64,000 nucleotides of DNA from positions 2,091,501-2,155,500 of the forward strand of contig JBBDHG010000098.1 of assembly GCA_037951165.1 (NCBI GenBank), read 5' to 3'. A program made the position numbers and the translations under genes. This document shows, one piece after another, positions 31,716-43,885 of this stretch. Each line of letters begins with the position of its first letter. Within the stretch, counting starts at the first letter, position 1. The notes beneath the pieces are model-generated. The model was not told where the DNA came from, made no database searches, and saw only the letters and a list, made by a program, of their open reading frames with translations. The DNA is from Lophius americanus. Its lineage: Eukaryota > Chordata > Actinopteri > Lophiiformes > Lophiidae.

Positions 31716-34032
31716 AAACCAGTATATAAAGGCAAAAAACATTAATCATCACATTATTATTACAGTATTATGCATGTTTTGGGACGAAGGGAGGAAGCTG
31801 GTGTAGCTGGACAGGAACCCACAAAAACTCAATGTGCAAATAAAACACGGAAAGTTAAGAAAGTTTAGAAATCTAACTGTTAAAATCTATTTTCTGTGTA
31901 AACAGAATCTGTCTATCACTGCAACAGAGGTATGGTCGGGGAATTTAACTCGTTTGGAATGGTGGTCCTCTGCGAAGGCTCTGCCTCTAATCCCAGCCTG
32001 ACGCTGTGGCATATAAAGAGTGAGCAGTGTTTCCATTGGGAATGACACGCTGGGGGAATATAGTGGTTTACTTGAATGGCTTCTATAAAGCAGGGTCATC
32101 CCTTCCAGACAAACACTAAAGCTTTCTCACAGCAGCACCTCCACCGCACAGCAGAGCCTGGAGACCCATATTGAGTCATTCCTTTTATTCTAATCAAGTA
32201 TTTCATCATAATTTCTCCTTAATTGCATTTTATTATAACATAACACGGCGACTTATGATACGGAGACCTGTAAAAAATGTTGAATGTTTTCAAACCCGGG
32301 GTGAATTCACTCAAATTGTGTCCAGCTCCCTTTTGTTTGTGAAGTAGCAACTTAATGTGGAGCATAAGAGGTCATATTTAAACCCTTCACTGTAGGAGTA
32401 TTTTGGATCTAACGTGAATCAAACCAATCTGAATCTCTAGATTTCCCATTCTATTGTAAATAAAGTGTGTAGCGCATTGCTATTTAAACCGCATCACTCT
32501 TCTCAATTTAGGTTCCTTCCACAGTTGTCCTTCCACGCTGGACTAGTCATCTGTCACTCAACACCATTTGATTGCATACAATATATGACTGAGTAGGAGT
32601 AGAAGGTCTGTTAATAGTGATGCACACGGATCACAAGCAGCAGATCAGGCAGGCCAGGTCATGTCAATTATCACTCAGATTAATAGTGAATGGGATGCAG
32701 ATGAGAAAACTCAATTAATGAAGAAAGTATTAATCACACAACAGCAGTGATCCAATAGCAGCAAAAACTTTACATTTGCCTCCAACTTTCTTTTCTTTTT
32801 TGCCATTTGTGAACAAAGCTTAACAGATTAACTTCATGTATATGTTTATTTTCCATCATGGTGACAACGTCTAAGGTGAATGGACTTTCTGGGTTCTACA
32901 CGTCCAAATGAAGTTTGTCCCTTAAGTGTTTAGTTTTGGGGAGCATTGCTGTATAATCGATAGTATTTTTTTTTCATTTCCTGAAAAGTAACCGTTTTGG
33001 AAATATGACGTTTGCTTCCAATGGCGACAACATGTGTTTTAATTTCTGATGCATCCACTATAAAGCAGGAAAAGTACTTCACTGTTAACTTTAAACTTAA
33101 GATAGCAATGCTTCAGAAGGGTTTTTTGACTCCACCTCAAAGGAAGAACATTATTCTCACTGGTGCTCACAAGTACATTTGCATAAAGGTTTTACTCATT
33201 GTGAATTCAATGGGGACAATATCAGGGAGGGGATATTAATGTCTTCCTCCAATGTTTTATATACTATCTTTTACTGAAAAAATGTAAAAATGCATCTATT
33301 TAGTCCAAAATTTGTTAACAAAAAAATCCACTTGGCATTTAGTATATGCAAAATAACAATGTTTTTGTTGTTTTCAAAAAACAGACAAACCAATGGCATA
33401 ATGGAAAAAAAGCCATATTTAAAGCGTTAAAATCCTGAAAATAAATCAACCTCAATCTTGGGGAGCAGAATGAAGTAAAGTTGAATGCTTGTTTCAGGAA
33501 ATGATAATTAGATGGTCAGAAAGTTTGGTGACGGGTTTGTCCCCCATTTGAATATGCATTCAGGTGGTGGGGGTCTCTGATGACTCTGCAGAGACTGTTA
33601 AGCGATATGGTTGGTGCATCTTTGGGTGGGGATGGAGAACTGGGGGTGCATGAATAGGCGGCATAAAAGAACTAGAAGAACGGGGAGAATCATATTTGAA
33701 AGACAGCCCCGATGATGATGATGATGATGATGATAGGTAAAGCATGAAGGTGTGTCACCGTGATTGGATAGATGTCGCTGCCTGAATGAGCACAGCTGAT
33801 CTTAATGATGCCCCTGACTGTGAAGCAGGTAACGCAGACTGCATGTATGTGAAAGTTGTGATAAATAAAGTGATAGGAGCAGAAACTGTGACCCGAGTGT
33901 GCGAGGAGTTAGTCTTCCTGACTGAACTTTCCATAGATCTTCATATCTGACAGTAATGATTGGGACCGATGTTCATTAAAAATCTTAATTCAATGACAGT
34001 TGATGATGATTTTAATAAATTCTATTTCATGT
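31716..34032. other. No gene; (GAT)n at 33711-33734; possible conserved block at 32620-32790
   Basis: An eight-unit GAT array is present. The stretch 32620-32790 is dense in TAAT-type motifs (caattatcac, gattaatagtg, caattaatg, tattaatcac). No coding frame is supported; the serine run on the minus strand (33560-33745) comes from the GAT array. Confidence 0.4.
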
Positions 34033-34315
34033 AGGGTTCCATAGTGGTTTAGTGGCTAGCACAGTTGCTCAAGAGCAAGAAGATTCTAGGTTTGCATCCA
34101 CCTCTGATTGGAGATGATGTTTAGATGATGCGTGTAGTAGGCTAAATGTGGACGGGTAACTCTAAATGGTTGGTGGATAATCGTTTGTCTCGGCCTATGA
34201 ACTGATAGATGCTATGAACTGATTGTTTAGGTATAACCCGCCCCGCCTCTCAAAGTCCGCTTGAGATAGGCTTGAGCACTTCGATGATCTGAGTACGATA
34301 ATTAGTTACAGATAA
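34033..34315 (+). repeat. tRNA-related teleost repeat, nearly full length
   Basis: It begins 'gggttccatagtggtttagt', continues 'ctaggtttgcatccacctct', 'gtaactctaaatggttggtg' and ends with 'ccgccccgcctctcaaagtc' and 'gataggcttgagcac'. This is the block order of a widespread teleost SINE/MITE-like repeat whose fragments occur elsewhere in the window. Confidence 0.65.
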
Positions 34316-35107
34316 TGAACAAATTAATATTTTATGTCAGTTTAATGAAGACAAAGAGAGATAACCTTTATGAAATGAATCACACATGACGGTGGTCGGT
34401 GTGAAAATAAAAGCTCTGCCGGTCGGACCCGAACAATAACAGTAATTATAGTAATCTACTTTATGTGACTATTATTTCATCAGGCAGTACTGATGAGATT
34501 ATTTGCAGTGCATTGTGTGATACTTTGAACCAAGCTGAGAATAGTGCTATGTGGGAGGCTCTGAATGAAGAAAATGTTTCACCTTGATACTCCTGCTGGG
34601 GTTTGATAAGGTGCAGTCGACATAAGGAGAACTGCCTACAGTGTATACACCGTTTGGCTATACAAGTAAAAACATCAAATATATGAATATAATCTATTTC
34701 CTCATTCAGGAGGGTGACTCTCCAATATTTCTTATTGCAGTATCTTCTATGAGTGGCTGTCCTGTGTTCACGTGGCATAAGGCAGCGTCTCCATCGGCAG
34801 AGCCTGCTTGCTGTGCTGAGCAGCAGTGGAGCTATAGTCCTCAGTAGGTGATGCTGATATACTGTGGTTGTGTGTCTGATTAGAATCACCTCAGGAAATC
34901 ACAGCGCTGCATTCAAGTGGAAGTTCCCCACCTGCTCCAATGACTTAAAATCACCTTCTAGAACTACTTGTGAAAGAATTATCTAAAACCCGAGCAGCTT
35001 CAATAAAATTGCATGGGAGGCATTACTTACACCGTCCTTATAGTACTTATCTCCAAGGTAAGGAAACTACATACGAACACATCGATGTTTACAGAGTACA
35101 AATTGGC
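34316..35107. other. No gene recognised
   Basis: A 142-codon minus-strand frame (34461-34889) is present, but its composition is random-looking, it contains no motif, and a plus-strand frame overlaps it. Confidence 0.45.
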
Positions 35108-35560
35108 CTGATATTCATTATATCCCTCAGGAGACTGGGATATTATGGAATCATCATTTCCCCTGACACATCCAACGCAGATCCTTTGTGGTTACATGGT
35201 AACTATATAACTAACTATTTCATTGGTCACTTTGGAATTTTTTTACCCATCAAGACCTTACTGCGAATAAGAACTTGATTGAAATATTTAACCGACCTAT
35301 CCCAAAATCAGACACTATGGGACATTTTATCTGCAAATGTTTTCGGGCCATAATTTTTCGACAATTGGTCCAATATAGTCCAAGTTAGTGCATATGACCC
35401 GAGGAGATCTATATTCTTTACCTTATATTTCAGTCTAATAGTTCATATTTTATCTTTTAATGATAAACACAGTTTTTTAGACGTAACATTCTGTCAATCA
35501 GGCTGTACAAACAATCAGGGAGATTGCGTAGGCCTAGTTTTACTTTGATTCTTTAAGTAC
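35108..35560 (-). repeat. U1 interspersed repeat, copy 7
   Basis: This is one of the longest copies. In reverse orientation it has 'atatccctcaggagactggg' with 'atattatggaatcatcattt' (the 3' end hairpin region), 'tcgggccataatttttcgac', 'aattggtccaatatagtcca', 'cgaggagatctatattcttt' and 'aatcagggagattgcgtagg' (the 5' end). Confidence 0.78.
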
Positions 35561-35759
35561 ATTTTCCAGTAATACTTACTGTACATACTTTCACTTAAGT
35601 TAGGTTTGGACTCTAGGTCTTTTATTTGAATGAAGTGGCCACTATGTAATTTGTTGTATTACAAGTCAATTATCTCAACAATATTCTTGTGTTAATAACA
35701 AAGCAAAAGCTTGTTTGGTGTTAATTTAGTGCATGAATCTCATGCCGTTTCTCATGTTT

Positions 35760-35885
35760 TTAGAGCTTTGCGTAACTTCCGTGTTGTGCGGTCATGTGAC
35801 CCAGAATAAAACCTTCGTCATCCTTGTGAATACAACAAATAATTATTAATAATGACTAAGGGGTTTCCATTATCAATCAGCGTCA
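35760..35885 (+). repeat. Unnamed repeat C, copy 1
   Basis: 'taacttccgtgttgtgcggt', 'catgtgacccagaataaaac' and 'ggggtttccatt' parallel 58055-58165. The shared AATAAA suggests a transcript 3' end, such as an LTR or SINE end (inference). Confidence 0.45.
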
Positions 35886-36675
35886 GCATCCAATTCCCTT
35901 TCTGTCGAGGGTTAAAACAGCTTTTGCTTTTGCTCTTTGACCATGTGTACACGTTGCCATAGTGACACTGGAAGTCAATATTTGCGATTTTCCATTGGGG
36001 GATTGAGTTTTCTTTAATCAAGAATAAAGGGCATTATTAAGTTAAGAAAATGTTGGGCATTTGGAGATTTACAGTAAAAGGCTGTATTTTACAAAGCAGA
36101 ATCCCGGTAAATGTATTGGTATTTATTTCAAGTAGTAGCGGTTGTTATTTGCTCCCTGAGATCACGCTCACTCCCACCTAACTGCATATATAACTATAAT
36201 GCCAGTGAACCAAAACAGCAACAGTGTGTGGTTGTGTTTGCCGTATATAGTAGTTTGATCTATTGAAAACTGCAGCTTGCATCAGGAAATGATCCAATGC
36301 AACATTGTTTTTAACTAGAAAGCACTCGATAAGAGAAAATGTAAAAGCTACATAGGCTATCACCTACACACACAAAAAAACATCATTGCCTGTTATATAT
36401 CAGATATTAAGATGCATGAGTCTGCAGGCCCAAACTACTTGTTATTCATGACTTTGATTGACAGCGGGGCATTGGAGCTCTTTAAGAGGTTGAGGCACTG
36501 TGAAACTCTGAATCGTCTGCCCGAGGTGAAAGGATGGTTGCTCAAGATGGAGGTTTTGGGCCTGTTTGATGATTGAGTTGACAGGCTGGAGCGTGGAGTA
36601 CTCTCACTCTCCCATAATCCGGAGGTCCACTGAGGTTACCAAAGCGGCCTCTGAATCCTTAAGATGCTCTCAGCT
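35886..36675. other. No gene recognised
   Basis: Short frames only. Confidence 0.5.
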
Positions 36676-36870
36676 TCAGCCACAGCTTGCTAGAAGAGGT
36701 GCAACACCAAATTCTCTCAGCCTGTTGAGGACGTCTACACCCACCCGTCTGTGAGAGTTGACCTGGGCTATACTCCGCTCAAAGGAAACTAAAGGTGGGT
36801 GGTGTCTAAAGTGTTTGGGGTCAAACCCCATCACCTCAGTTTTCTTGGTGTTGAGAGTGTGGATTGTTTG
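36676..36870 (-). mobile_element. LINE reverse-transcriptase fragment
   Basis: The minus-strand frame encodes LNTKKTEVMGFDPK, then HPPLVSFERSIAQVNS and RLREFGVAP. These correspond to the segment after the RT active site in teleost LINEs (a K-T-E-V-M/F motif, then a 'YLGV'-type motif, then 'RLR.FGV'). The middle motif is damaged. Too short to name the clade. Confidence 0.5.
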
Positions 36871-36879
36871 TAAAGCCCT

Positions 36880-37667
36880 CAATCACTTGTTTGTATAAAG
36901 TCTGGAGTGACAGACATGAGGCCCAGAAAAGCGGTTTCAACTGAGAATATCTCTTTTAATAGATACATATAACTCATTATTTCTTCAGAAATTCAATGAT
37001 CCTGTTTAAAAAGAGTCCTGCCTCTGCATGCAGATCTCCTGGACCTCAAAATCTAGCCAACCTCTCCGTGGGCCCGAAACCCATCAGTCCAAAAAATGTA
37101 AATTAATTGCGTTAATACATTTTCAACTTTTTGTGTATTTCGTGTACTTGAATCGTCCGCAGCACAATAATTTCTCCTTTGGCAGTCCTAACCCAATTCT
37201 TTTGGGTTATGAATCCATTTTGACACGGACCCTAAAGACCAAATAATTCTACATGTATCTCTGTTTTCGTCATAGTTCGTATTCTTACACTTTTTCATAC
37301 TTTTCTTCACATCAAGACGACCACAACATGGCAGCGAATGGGAAATGTTTTGACAACGTCAAACCTAGTATCAGTATATGTGACAATGTATATCGCAAAT
37401 TAAAAGCGATAAACACAAAGGCAAGAAGAATTCCCAATACATTGCCCCCTATGGTTGTCGTTGATACTGCTCCGTTTCATCTGTCACATCCATACCTGGA
37501 ATCTCTATGAAAACGTGGATGAAATGTACGCTCAAAAAAGCTCTTTTCTTCATTGTTGTACATAAATGGGCCTTAAGCTTTTGTACGGCATATTTAATAA
37601 TATTCAACCTGTAGGTGTTTCGTAGCCTTTTTCAGGAAAGCATCACCTCTATCACCCTACAGCTTTG
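36880..37667. other. No gene recognised
   Basis: An 85-codon frame (37253-37510) has no recognisable domain. Confidence 0.45.
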
Positions 37668-37812
37668 TGGTGTTGTGGAGAGCAGCGTTGCCCAACGCAA
37701 GATGGTTCTGATTTCAAATCCACCAGGGAACTTTCTGTGTTGAGTTGGCATCTTCACCACTTGTCTGTGCGGGTTCTCTCAGCTTCCTCCCACAGTCCAA
37801 AACCATGCAAAA
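37668..37812 (+). repeat. tRNA-related teleost repeat fragment
   Basis: 'gttctgatttcaaatccacc', 'ttctgtgttgagttggcatc', 'tgtgcgggttctctcagctt' and 'cctcccacagtccaaaacca' follow the standard order of the 5' half of this family. Confidence 0.65.
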
Positions 37813-37951
37813 CCAGTGACTCATAACGCCGATATGTGTGAAAATGACCTTTTTGGATCTTTTTTGGATGGCAAATGTTTCTTATTGCTGCATAATAATG
37901 ACTTTGCAATCTTTTTTTACACATTTAAGTGTATTGTTAAATTCTGGGCAT

Positions 37952-38260
37952 ATCGGCGGTGCAGTGGGTGGCTCAGCTGCCTCACTGCAAGAAGGTTCAA
38001 ATTTCAAATCCACTTACCACCAGTACTCAGGTCTCCTCCCAAAGTCCAAGAATCATGCAGAAAAGGTCTCCTGTGTCTACAAATTCCTCTTAGGTGTGAA
38101 TGTGAATTTGATTGTGAAGGAATGTTTGTCTGAATGTGTTTAACCTGCCATGAAGTGGTGATTTATTCATGACGTACCCCACCTCTCGCCCAATGTCTCA
38201 GCTCCCCAGCAACCTGCAAGCAGAAAATTGATGAATATTCGATGGATAACCTCCATGACT
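37952..38260 (+). repeat. tRNA-related teleost repeat, second copy
   Basis: The head 'cggcggtgcagtgggtggct' and 'gcctcactgcaagaaggttc' is followed by 'ctcctcccaaagtccaagaa', 'ttaggtgtgaatgtgaattt' and 'ccacctctcgcccaatgtct'. It covers most of the repeat and explains the two overlapping reading frames here. Confidence 0.68.
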
Positions 38261-39669
38261 TGATTTACTCATCCAGAGATTTTGTACTCACACACTGTAC
38301 TCCCCATGATGCTGGGTTTTAATCCAATACGGTTGAAGTTTCTCAGACTCCAGAGGGTTAAACAAACAAACAAACAAACAGAAACAATGACATAAACACC
38401 TTGGCTCGATGAAAGTATGCTGGGAGATTATCCTAAACTCTAGTACTGAAATAAGACCTACCTAAATCCCAGTTATGTCAGCATATCAATACAATATATC
38501 AAATGCTTTGTTGCCCTGTCAGAACCAGACTCATCACTGTGAAGTCAGGCAGAGTGGAACCTCTTCATCTTTTACAATTGATCATTTCCTTCACCCTCTT
38601 CTGTTATTAATGCTCAACCTCACCACTTGCTCTGTCTCATGGGACAACACATTCAGCCCCTCCTTACACCTCTCCCTCATCAGTTTGTCGACTGAGCAGC
38701 TCTGGTTCTCAGGTGTTGCTGCTCCTGCAACATTATTATCCTCCCTTTCTGCTCTCAACACTCAGGTTCTTGTTCCACCACCCTGAGTATAACGTCCCCT
38801 GCTGGGATATGCTTGTTCACTTTGCTAAGATAGCAAAGCAGCCTGCTGTGTATGTATCCCGACGTGAGGGACATTAACAACGACTCAAAGGCGGTTTTAT
38901 AATTAACTCATCATTTTAGCCCAGAATATTAAGTTTCCCCTTCCTGTTAGGATGATGAAACAAGGACAGCCCGGAGAACTTAATGTTTCTCAGAATCTCA
39001 GAGCTACAATGGTGAGGCTATATTTAAAGTTAGACAACGAGACGGAAAAAACGGAAGAAAAAAATAAGCAAAAAGGCCACAGGGAAGAAAGACCGTTTAA
39101 TTAGAAGATCAATTACCTAACGCAGCTTGGTTGAAGGATACTTAGGAAGGGGCAGCATGAGGCAAATGAGGGTTCTCCAATAACACTGGATGAGAGTAAC
39201 TCTAAATTGTAACTATGGAATTCAATAAACTTGGCAATTCAAAAGTCCAGTCCGTATGATGTAGTGGCATCAAACAGGGAAGTTAAACTATGCAACTGAT
39301 GTAACTCAGCTCACCCTTCCTGATTCAAGAGTGTAGGAAAATCCACGTTGGCCTTCAAGGGTCAGACTGATGCTGCCTTGCATGCTAGTTGGTCCGTCGT
39401 AGGCTACTCTGCAAACATTGCAGCGCAACATAGCGGCCTCCGGGGAAGACCACCCTCTCCTTCTGTGGAAGTACTTTCTATTTTTTTTTTTATATTGAAA
39501 AAGAATTAGTATTTTCAGACACCTGTGCTAATTAGAATCTCCCTCTCCCTGGCACCATTCCTTGAACCAGTTTCCTTATCTCTCTCTCCTTCCACTCTTC
39601 ATTCAGCAAGATATAGATGTACAGATGGATACCCTAGATGAACCGTTGTAATGTCAAATTGATATTCAA
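38261..39669. other. No gene; short (CAAA)n near 38364
   Basis: A 103-codon frame at 38475-38786 is Ser/Leu/Thr-rich without motifs. Otherwise featureless. Confidence 0.45.
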
Positions 39670-40335
39670 TAGAAATATCTAGTCGCTTGATTCTCGTCAA
39701 AACTCATCGTTTGAGTTTCGCCCGCAAACCGACCTGCTCAGCAGCGCAACCGTTTCCTGGCCCTCACTTTCATTGCCCAACAGGGTTTCGATATACTGTT
39801 ATGTTTGTGCCAAGTTCGTGATTTCGCAGCTGCTTATTTTGAGAACGCTGACTAAAGCGTGCACAGAAAATTCAAGCTGTTTGCTGAGAATTAGCAGCTG
39901 CGCGATCGTGATTGCGGCGCAAATATAATGCCCTATTTCATGCCGAACCCTTTCGTGCACATAAGACCCCTGATCTGTGTTCAAAGACGGTTAGGACAGG
40001 TTTGAGTTGTATCTGCTAATGCCCAGCGTCATGAAGCCACACACATTATAAATATGATGACTTAAATTTAACCTATTTGGAGGGTTAGATGGACGAAAAG
40101 TCACTTCTGCGGATGCCCTCTTTGTCGTGCTCTTCTTCTGGGCGCCTGCTGGCGGTCGGCTCCCAGATCATCTTAACATTATCACCACCTTATGAACGGG
40201 AGTGTGGATCGTCTGCGCCTGTCAGGAAGCGTTTCCGATTAGGTGAGTCGATGCATGTGAATACCGGTTCGGAAAACATCCCAGGTCATGTAAACAGGCG
40301 ACCGACATTGCAATTCGGAAAGGTTTAATTCAGAA
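39670..40335. promoter_or_regulatory. CpG-rich island
   Basis: CG dinucleotides are frequent here (for example cgcccgcaaaccgacc, gctgcgcgatcgtgattgcg, ggcgcctgctggcggtcgg), in contrast to the AT-rich, CpG-poor surroundings. It could mark a promoter or a recently inserted sequence that has not yet lost CpGs. It contains the ORF described next. Confidence 0.45.
40089..40242 (+). CDS. Candidate first exon within the CpG-rich island
   Basis: An ATG at 40089 opens a frame beginning MDEKSLLRMPSLSCSSSG and reaching PVRKRFRL, where a consensus splice donor follows (cgattag/gtgagt; last exon base 40242). The first coding block would be 51 codons plus one base. It is Ser- and Arg-rich with a basic KRFR patch that could be nuclear-localising. 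The ATG context is only fair (t at -3, G at +4). No homolog recognised. The frame also continues past the donor to 40326, so an unspliced 79-residue ORF is possible. Confidence 0.25.
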
Positions 40336-40849
40336 AGGGGAAAAGTTTCCCATGTAATCCCACCTACTTTTGCTGACCCCTGAGTGAAATACTTATGTTG
40401 AAGGACTTGCTCACACCATGACCAAATTCTGCTTCAGGCACCAATTTGACTGGTGGTGACACTGGTCAGGCACCATGTATCCATACGGTTCCCCACTGTA
40501 CTTCAATACTCTTCCTAATTTTCTATTAGCTCAAACAGCTTAAAGCAAGACACCCATGTTTGAACTTACTTTTGCTTTGAAGCAGAATCCCTGCATCTGC
40601 ATCTCTATAAGAGTCCCAATTATGATCCGTTGTCCCAAGTCCTGTTTTGGTTGTCTTAAAAGTATCTCTCAAATACTCTATAGCTGGCCGCTGAGCCCCA
40701 AGCTACACCCGAAAGAAAGATCAAAGGAATGAAAGGATCAAAGGCAGCAAAAGTCGCATTATGACATCACTGCTCCAAATAGCTTTTTTCATTTGAAATG
40801 CTGCGAAACAGGTAACGAGAACATTTAATCACCTCTTGAGTAAAATCTA
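40336..40849. other. No gene recognised
   Basis: Nothing beyond short frames. Confidence 0.5.
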
Positions 40850-40976
40850 CATCTGGATTCAATTTCATACAAATCTGTCTCGGAGGTTTTTCCGTAATCC
40901 TGCTCACAAACAAACAAACAAACAAACAAACAAACAAACAAACAAACTAACTAACTAACAAACTAACAAGCGCAGA
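40850..40976 (+). repeat. Repeat 3' end with (CAAA)n tail
   Basis: 'ttttccgtaatcctgctcac' leads into (AAAC)n at about 40907-40946 and then degenerate aactaac units. This arrangement is a known end of a teleost interspersed repeat, probably a LINE- or SINE-type tail. Confidence 0.6.
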
Positions 40977-41644
40977 TAATTAATGTATTTGCAGTGGGAA
41001 ATTTGTGCCCGAGCCAATAACCCCAGTACCAGATTAGATAAGACAGATATTTAATAGGAGGCTAAGAAATCCGGATTGGACACTTTAGGAGCCAATCAGA
41101 TGATAGTTCGGACGACTGCCCTTCTGGCACCCGTCAATTGAGTTTCCTCTTGTAGCTGCTTTTGATAAGCCTTTATGCTTTTTTCTTCACAGAGATTATT
41201 ACACATTAAACACGCGATCCTTGAAATACTCTCATCATAACATTACAAGTGCGGGTAAATGAGGTTTAATAAACCAATTGAATACATAAAGCACCAAATG
41301 CACATTTATTTAAATGGTGTTTAAAGATATCACTGATCATTACTTTAAGCATCGCCATTTGTCTCCTGTTGGTGGAGTGCCCCGAGAGAGCCTTCATTAC
41401 ACTGATCCATATAATGATCGATGCATTAGTTTGCTGGCTGTTCCACTGGACATGAAGTGGCGGTAATGTCCATCTGGAGAAAAAATACATTGTATTGCCT
41501 GAAATAAAACATACAATCTGGGTTTGGAGTGAAAATATCAGGAAATGAGTGACAAGATCTAAGATATAATAAGTAAAATGATTCTTCTTCATCAAAGTTA
41601 TCATCATGTTTTCTATCTCAAAACATTAAAATCCTGCACACAAT
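40977..41644. other. No gene recognised
   Basis: The 113-codon minus-strand frame at 41266-41607 has no motif and no splice context. Confidence 0.45.
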
Positions 41645-41860
41645 TACATTTACACCAACTAGCCATAATATTATAACCACTGATGGAGAGATTAATGATC
41701 TCATCACAATGCAACCTGTCAGTAGATGGGATATATATGGTAACAAGAGGTTGAAGTTGATGTGTTGGAACCAGAAAAAATGGGCAAGAGTAAGGGTCTG
41801 AACGGGTTTCAAAGGGCCAAATTGTGATGGCTAGACGACTGGACCAGGGCATTTTTTCCC
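41645..41860 (+). mobile_element. Tc1-like transposon, 5' end fragment
   Basis: 'ccataatattataaccactg' resembles the terminal repeat region of a teleost Tc1-like element. Further in, a decayed transposase start reads ATGGGCAAGAGTAAGGGTCTG (41778 on) with a frame corresponding to M-G-K-S-K-G-L, then a segment equivalent to 'QIVMARRL' split by a frameshift ('attgtgatggctagacgact'). The fragment stops about 30 bp later. It cannot encode an enzyme. Confidence 0.7.
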
Positions 41861-43534
41861 GTAGTGTAAACAGAAAAAGTTGTATAATTGCTGCTAATTT
41901 GATGCTGCAAAGAAATTTTGAAAAGCCAAGATAATAACTCCCTTATCTGATAGCCAGCGTCATTGCTAGATAAAAAGATTGTTATCCATAAATGCTTGAC
42001 AGATAATTGATGCTATACAGACCGACTGACTTGGTTTAAAAGCTGATATCTGATTTTAGCCCATCAAATGTCTCATAAAGGTTGGATCATCTATTTCTAC
42101 TTTTCCCTGTCCTTTGCATCCTCCTCTGTCTCACCAACCAACTACATGTCCACTTTCCTTCACCTGTCACTGTACCAACTTTTAAAGTTTTTACTCGCCG
42201 CCCTCCACTGCTTCCTTTCCTTATATCTCTTAGTTGATGAACAAGAAGAATGAGATGGGGAAGACAAGCAACTAACGGTTGCATAGTTTCTGCTGCTGGA
42301 TGGAATTCCTGACAAAATGTATCCCCATGTATCTTAGCTTGGGAGCATCACTGAAAGTACATTGGTTTGTGACCCATTTGTGGCTGAGTTAATCGCACAA
42401 CCGTCTTACTGTGAGGTAATTCTGCTATCTACCACATTCTAGTGCGCAGCAGCAAACTGTGCTTAAAGATTAATCCTGACTGTGATAAATCTACCCAATC
42501 CACTACTATAAAAAAGCTTGGTTCACAAAGACAAAAAGAAATTAATCTCAGGTTCTCTTTTTAAATCGTGAGAGATGAAAAGGATAAAATTCTTTCTCTT
42601 GATCAAGAAACAGGATAAGCTTGCGAGGATCATCTGTTTCTCTCCCTCTCTTTAACCCATATAGAATCCTGTTAGGTTTAATCAGACTAATTCATCAAGT
42701 TATCAATGCTTATAGTCGCTTTAAAGATAATCAGATCAATACAATTGAAAACTTTGATTCCAGATCATTTACCCGGTGCAACCGTCCCCCAAATGGGCCA
42801 TTATTAAGTTTTATGCCAATATTTTTAAATTAACTTTTTATACTCCCTCGAACGCTTCCCAATTTTTTGTGGATGTAATGCCTCCTAAATTTGTCTGGGA
42901 CATTATGGAAGTGACAGCCTGCTGGACACCCTCAGTAAGTAATAGTTCTTTGCACTCAGGCTGTGTCCCGGAAAAGTTGCTGCTCATTAAACAAGAGCGT
43001 TCAGAGAACCCGCAAACCTCCATCAAGGCTGAGCATTCATCCAAAAGATCCTTCCTCCACTCCAGCTACATTCCAATGCATATGCAACCTGAGTATCCGG
43101 CACTTAAAACGTGGATCTGACCTTAAATTTGTGCATAGAGGATATATATATTTTCGATGAGTCAACATTTCCTGTTCTGCTGGACAAATGTGTCCTAGAA
43201 TATAATCGCTTACTCCCATCCCTGATGCCTATCTCTGATGAAAGATTCATGCAAATCTGTGTAGTGCCTTTAAGTTAAAGGTCTGCCAGCAGGGTTCTCA
43301 AAATGAAACTAGAAAATATGTTGTGAAGAAGCCATTGCCACTGGAAAAACTCAACAAAGAAATTGTGAAATTTCATTGAAATCTATCCAGCAGTTGTTGA
43401 AGATGTGGCTAGACTACCCACCATCATGTGCATTCAACACTTGTGTGGCTAGAGGAAGATCCCAGTAAAGGTGCAGTGTGGAAAATTTAGAGGTATGTCT
43501 TTGAATAACTGGAATATAACTCTATCCACTACTA
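41861..43534. other. No gene recognised
   Basis: Frames such as 42776-43120 (114 codons) show no motif and overlap opposite-strand frames. Around 42365-42430 a decayed piece of the tRNA-related repeat may be present ('cttactgtgaggtaattctg'). Confidence 0.4.
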
Positions 43535-43885
43535 TCTACTGCATTTTACAAGCAATCCCCTTATTGAGCTTTTCAAATTAAAAGTTATATAGTTATATCC
43601 ACAGTATTATTCATAAAAAAAAGTCCATTTAGTGAGTAAATTATGAGCTGAATATGATAAACACAAGATATATCTCTTTGAGTAGATTTATATACCCTAA
43701 ATTTGGACCAAATCTTACCAATGGTTTGGAAGCCATGCCAGGAAAACAGTGTTCTCCGTGAAAACCTACCCCCAGTGAGTGAAGGACGAACTATTAGAGT
43801 AAAATGCAATGTTCACAAGATGGAGCTCTTTGAGTCGATTCATATGCACCAGATTTGGACTTAATCAGATCAACGGTTTAGAAAT
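43535..43885 (+). repeat. U1 copies 8a and 8b in tandem
   Basis: A U1 piece runs from 'gcattttacaagcaatcccc' through 'gtgagtaaattatgagctg' to 'atggtttggaagccatgcca'. A second begins again at 'cccccagtgagtgaagg' and repeats the blocks 'gagtcgattcatatgcacca', 'gatttggacttaatcagatc' and 'aacggtttagaaattt'. Two partial units therefore lie head to tail. Confidence 0.7.

Noticed and set aside
33560..33745. Minus-strand ORF with a serine run
   Set aside because: The serine run is the (GAT)n array read on the other strand; no domain elsewhere.
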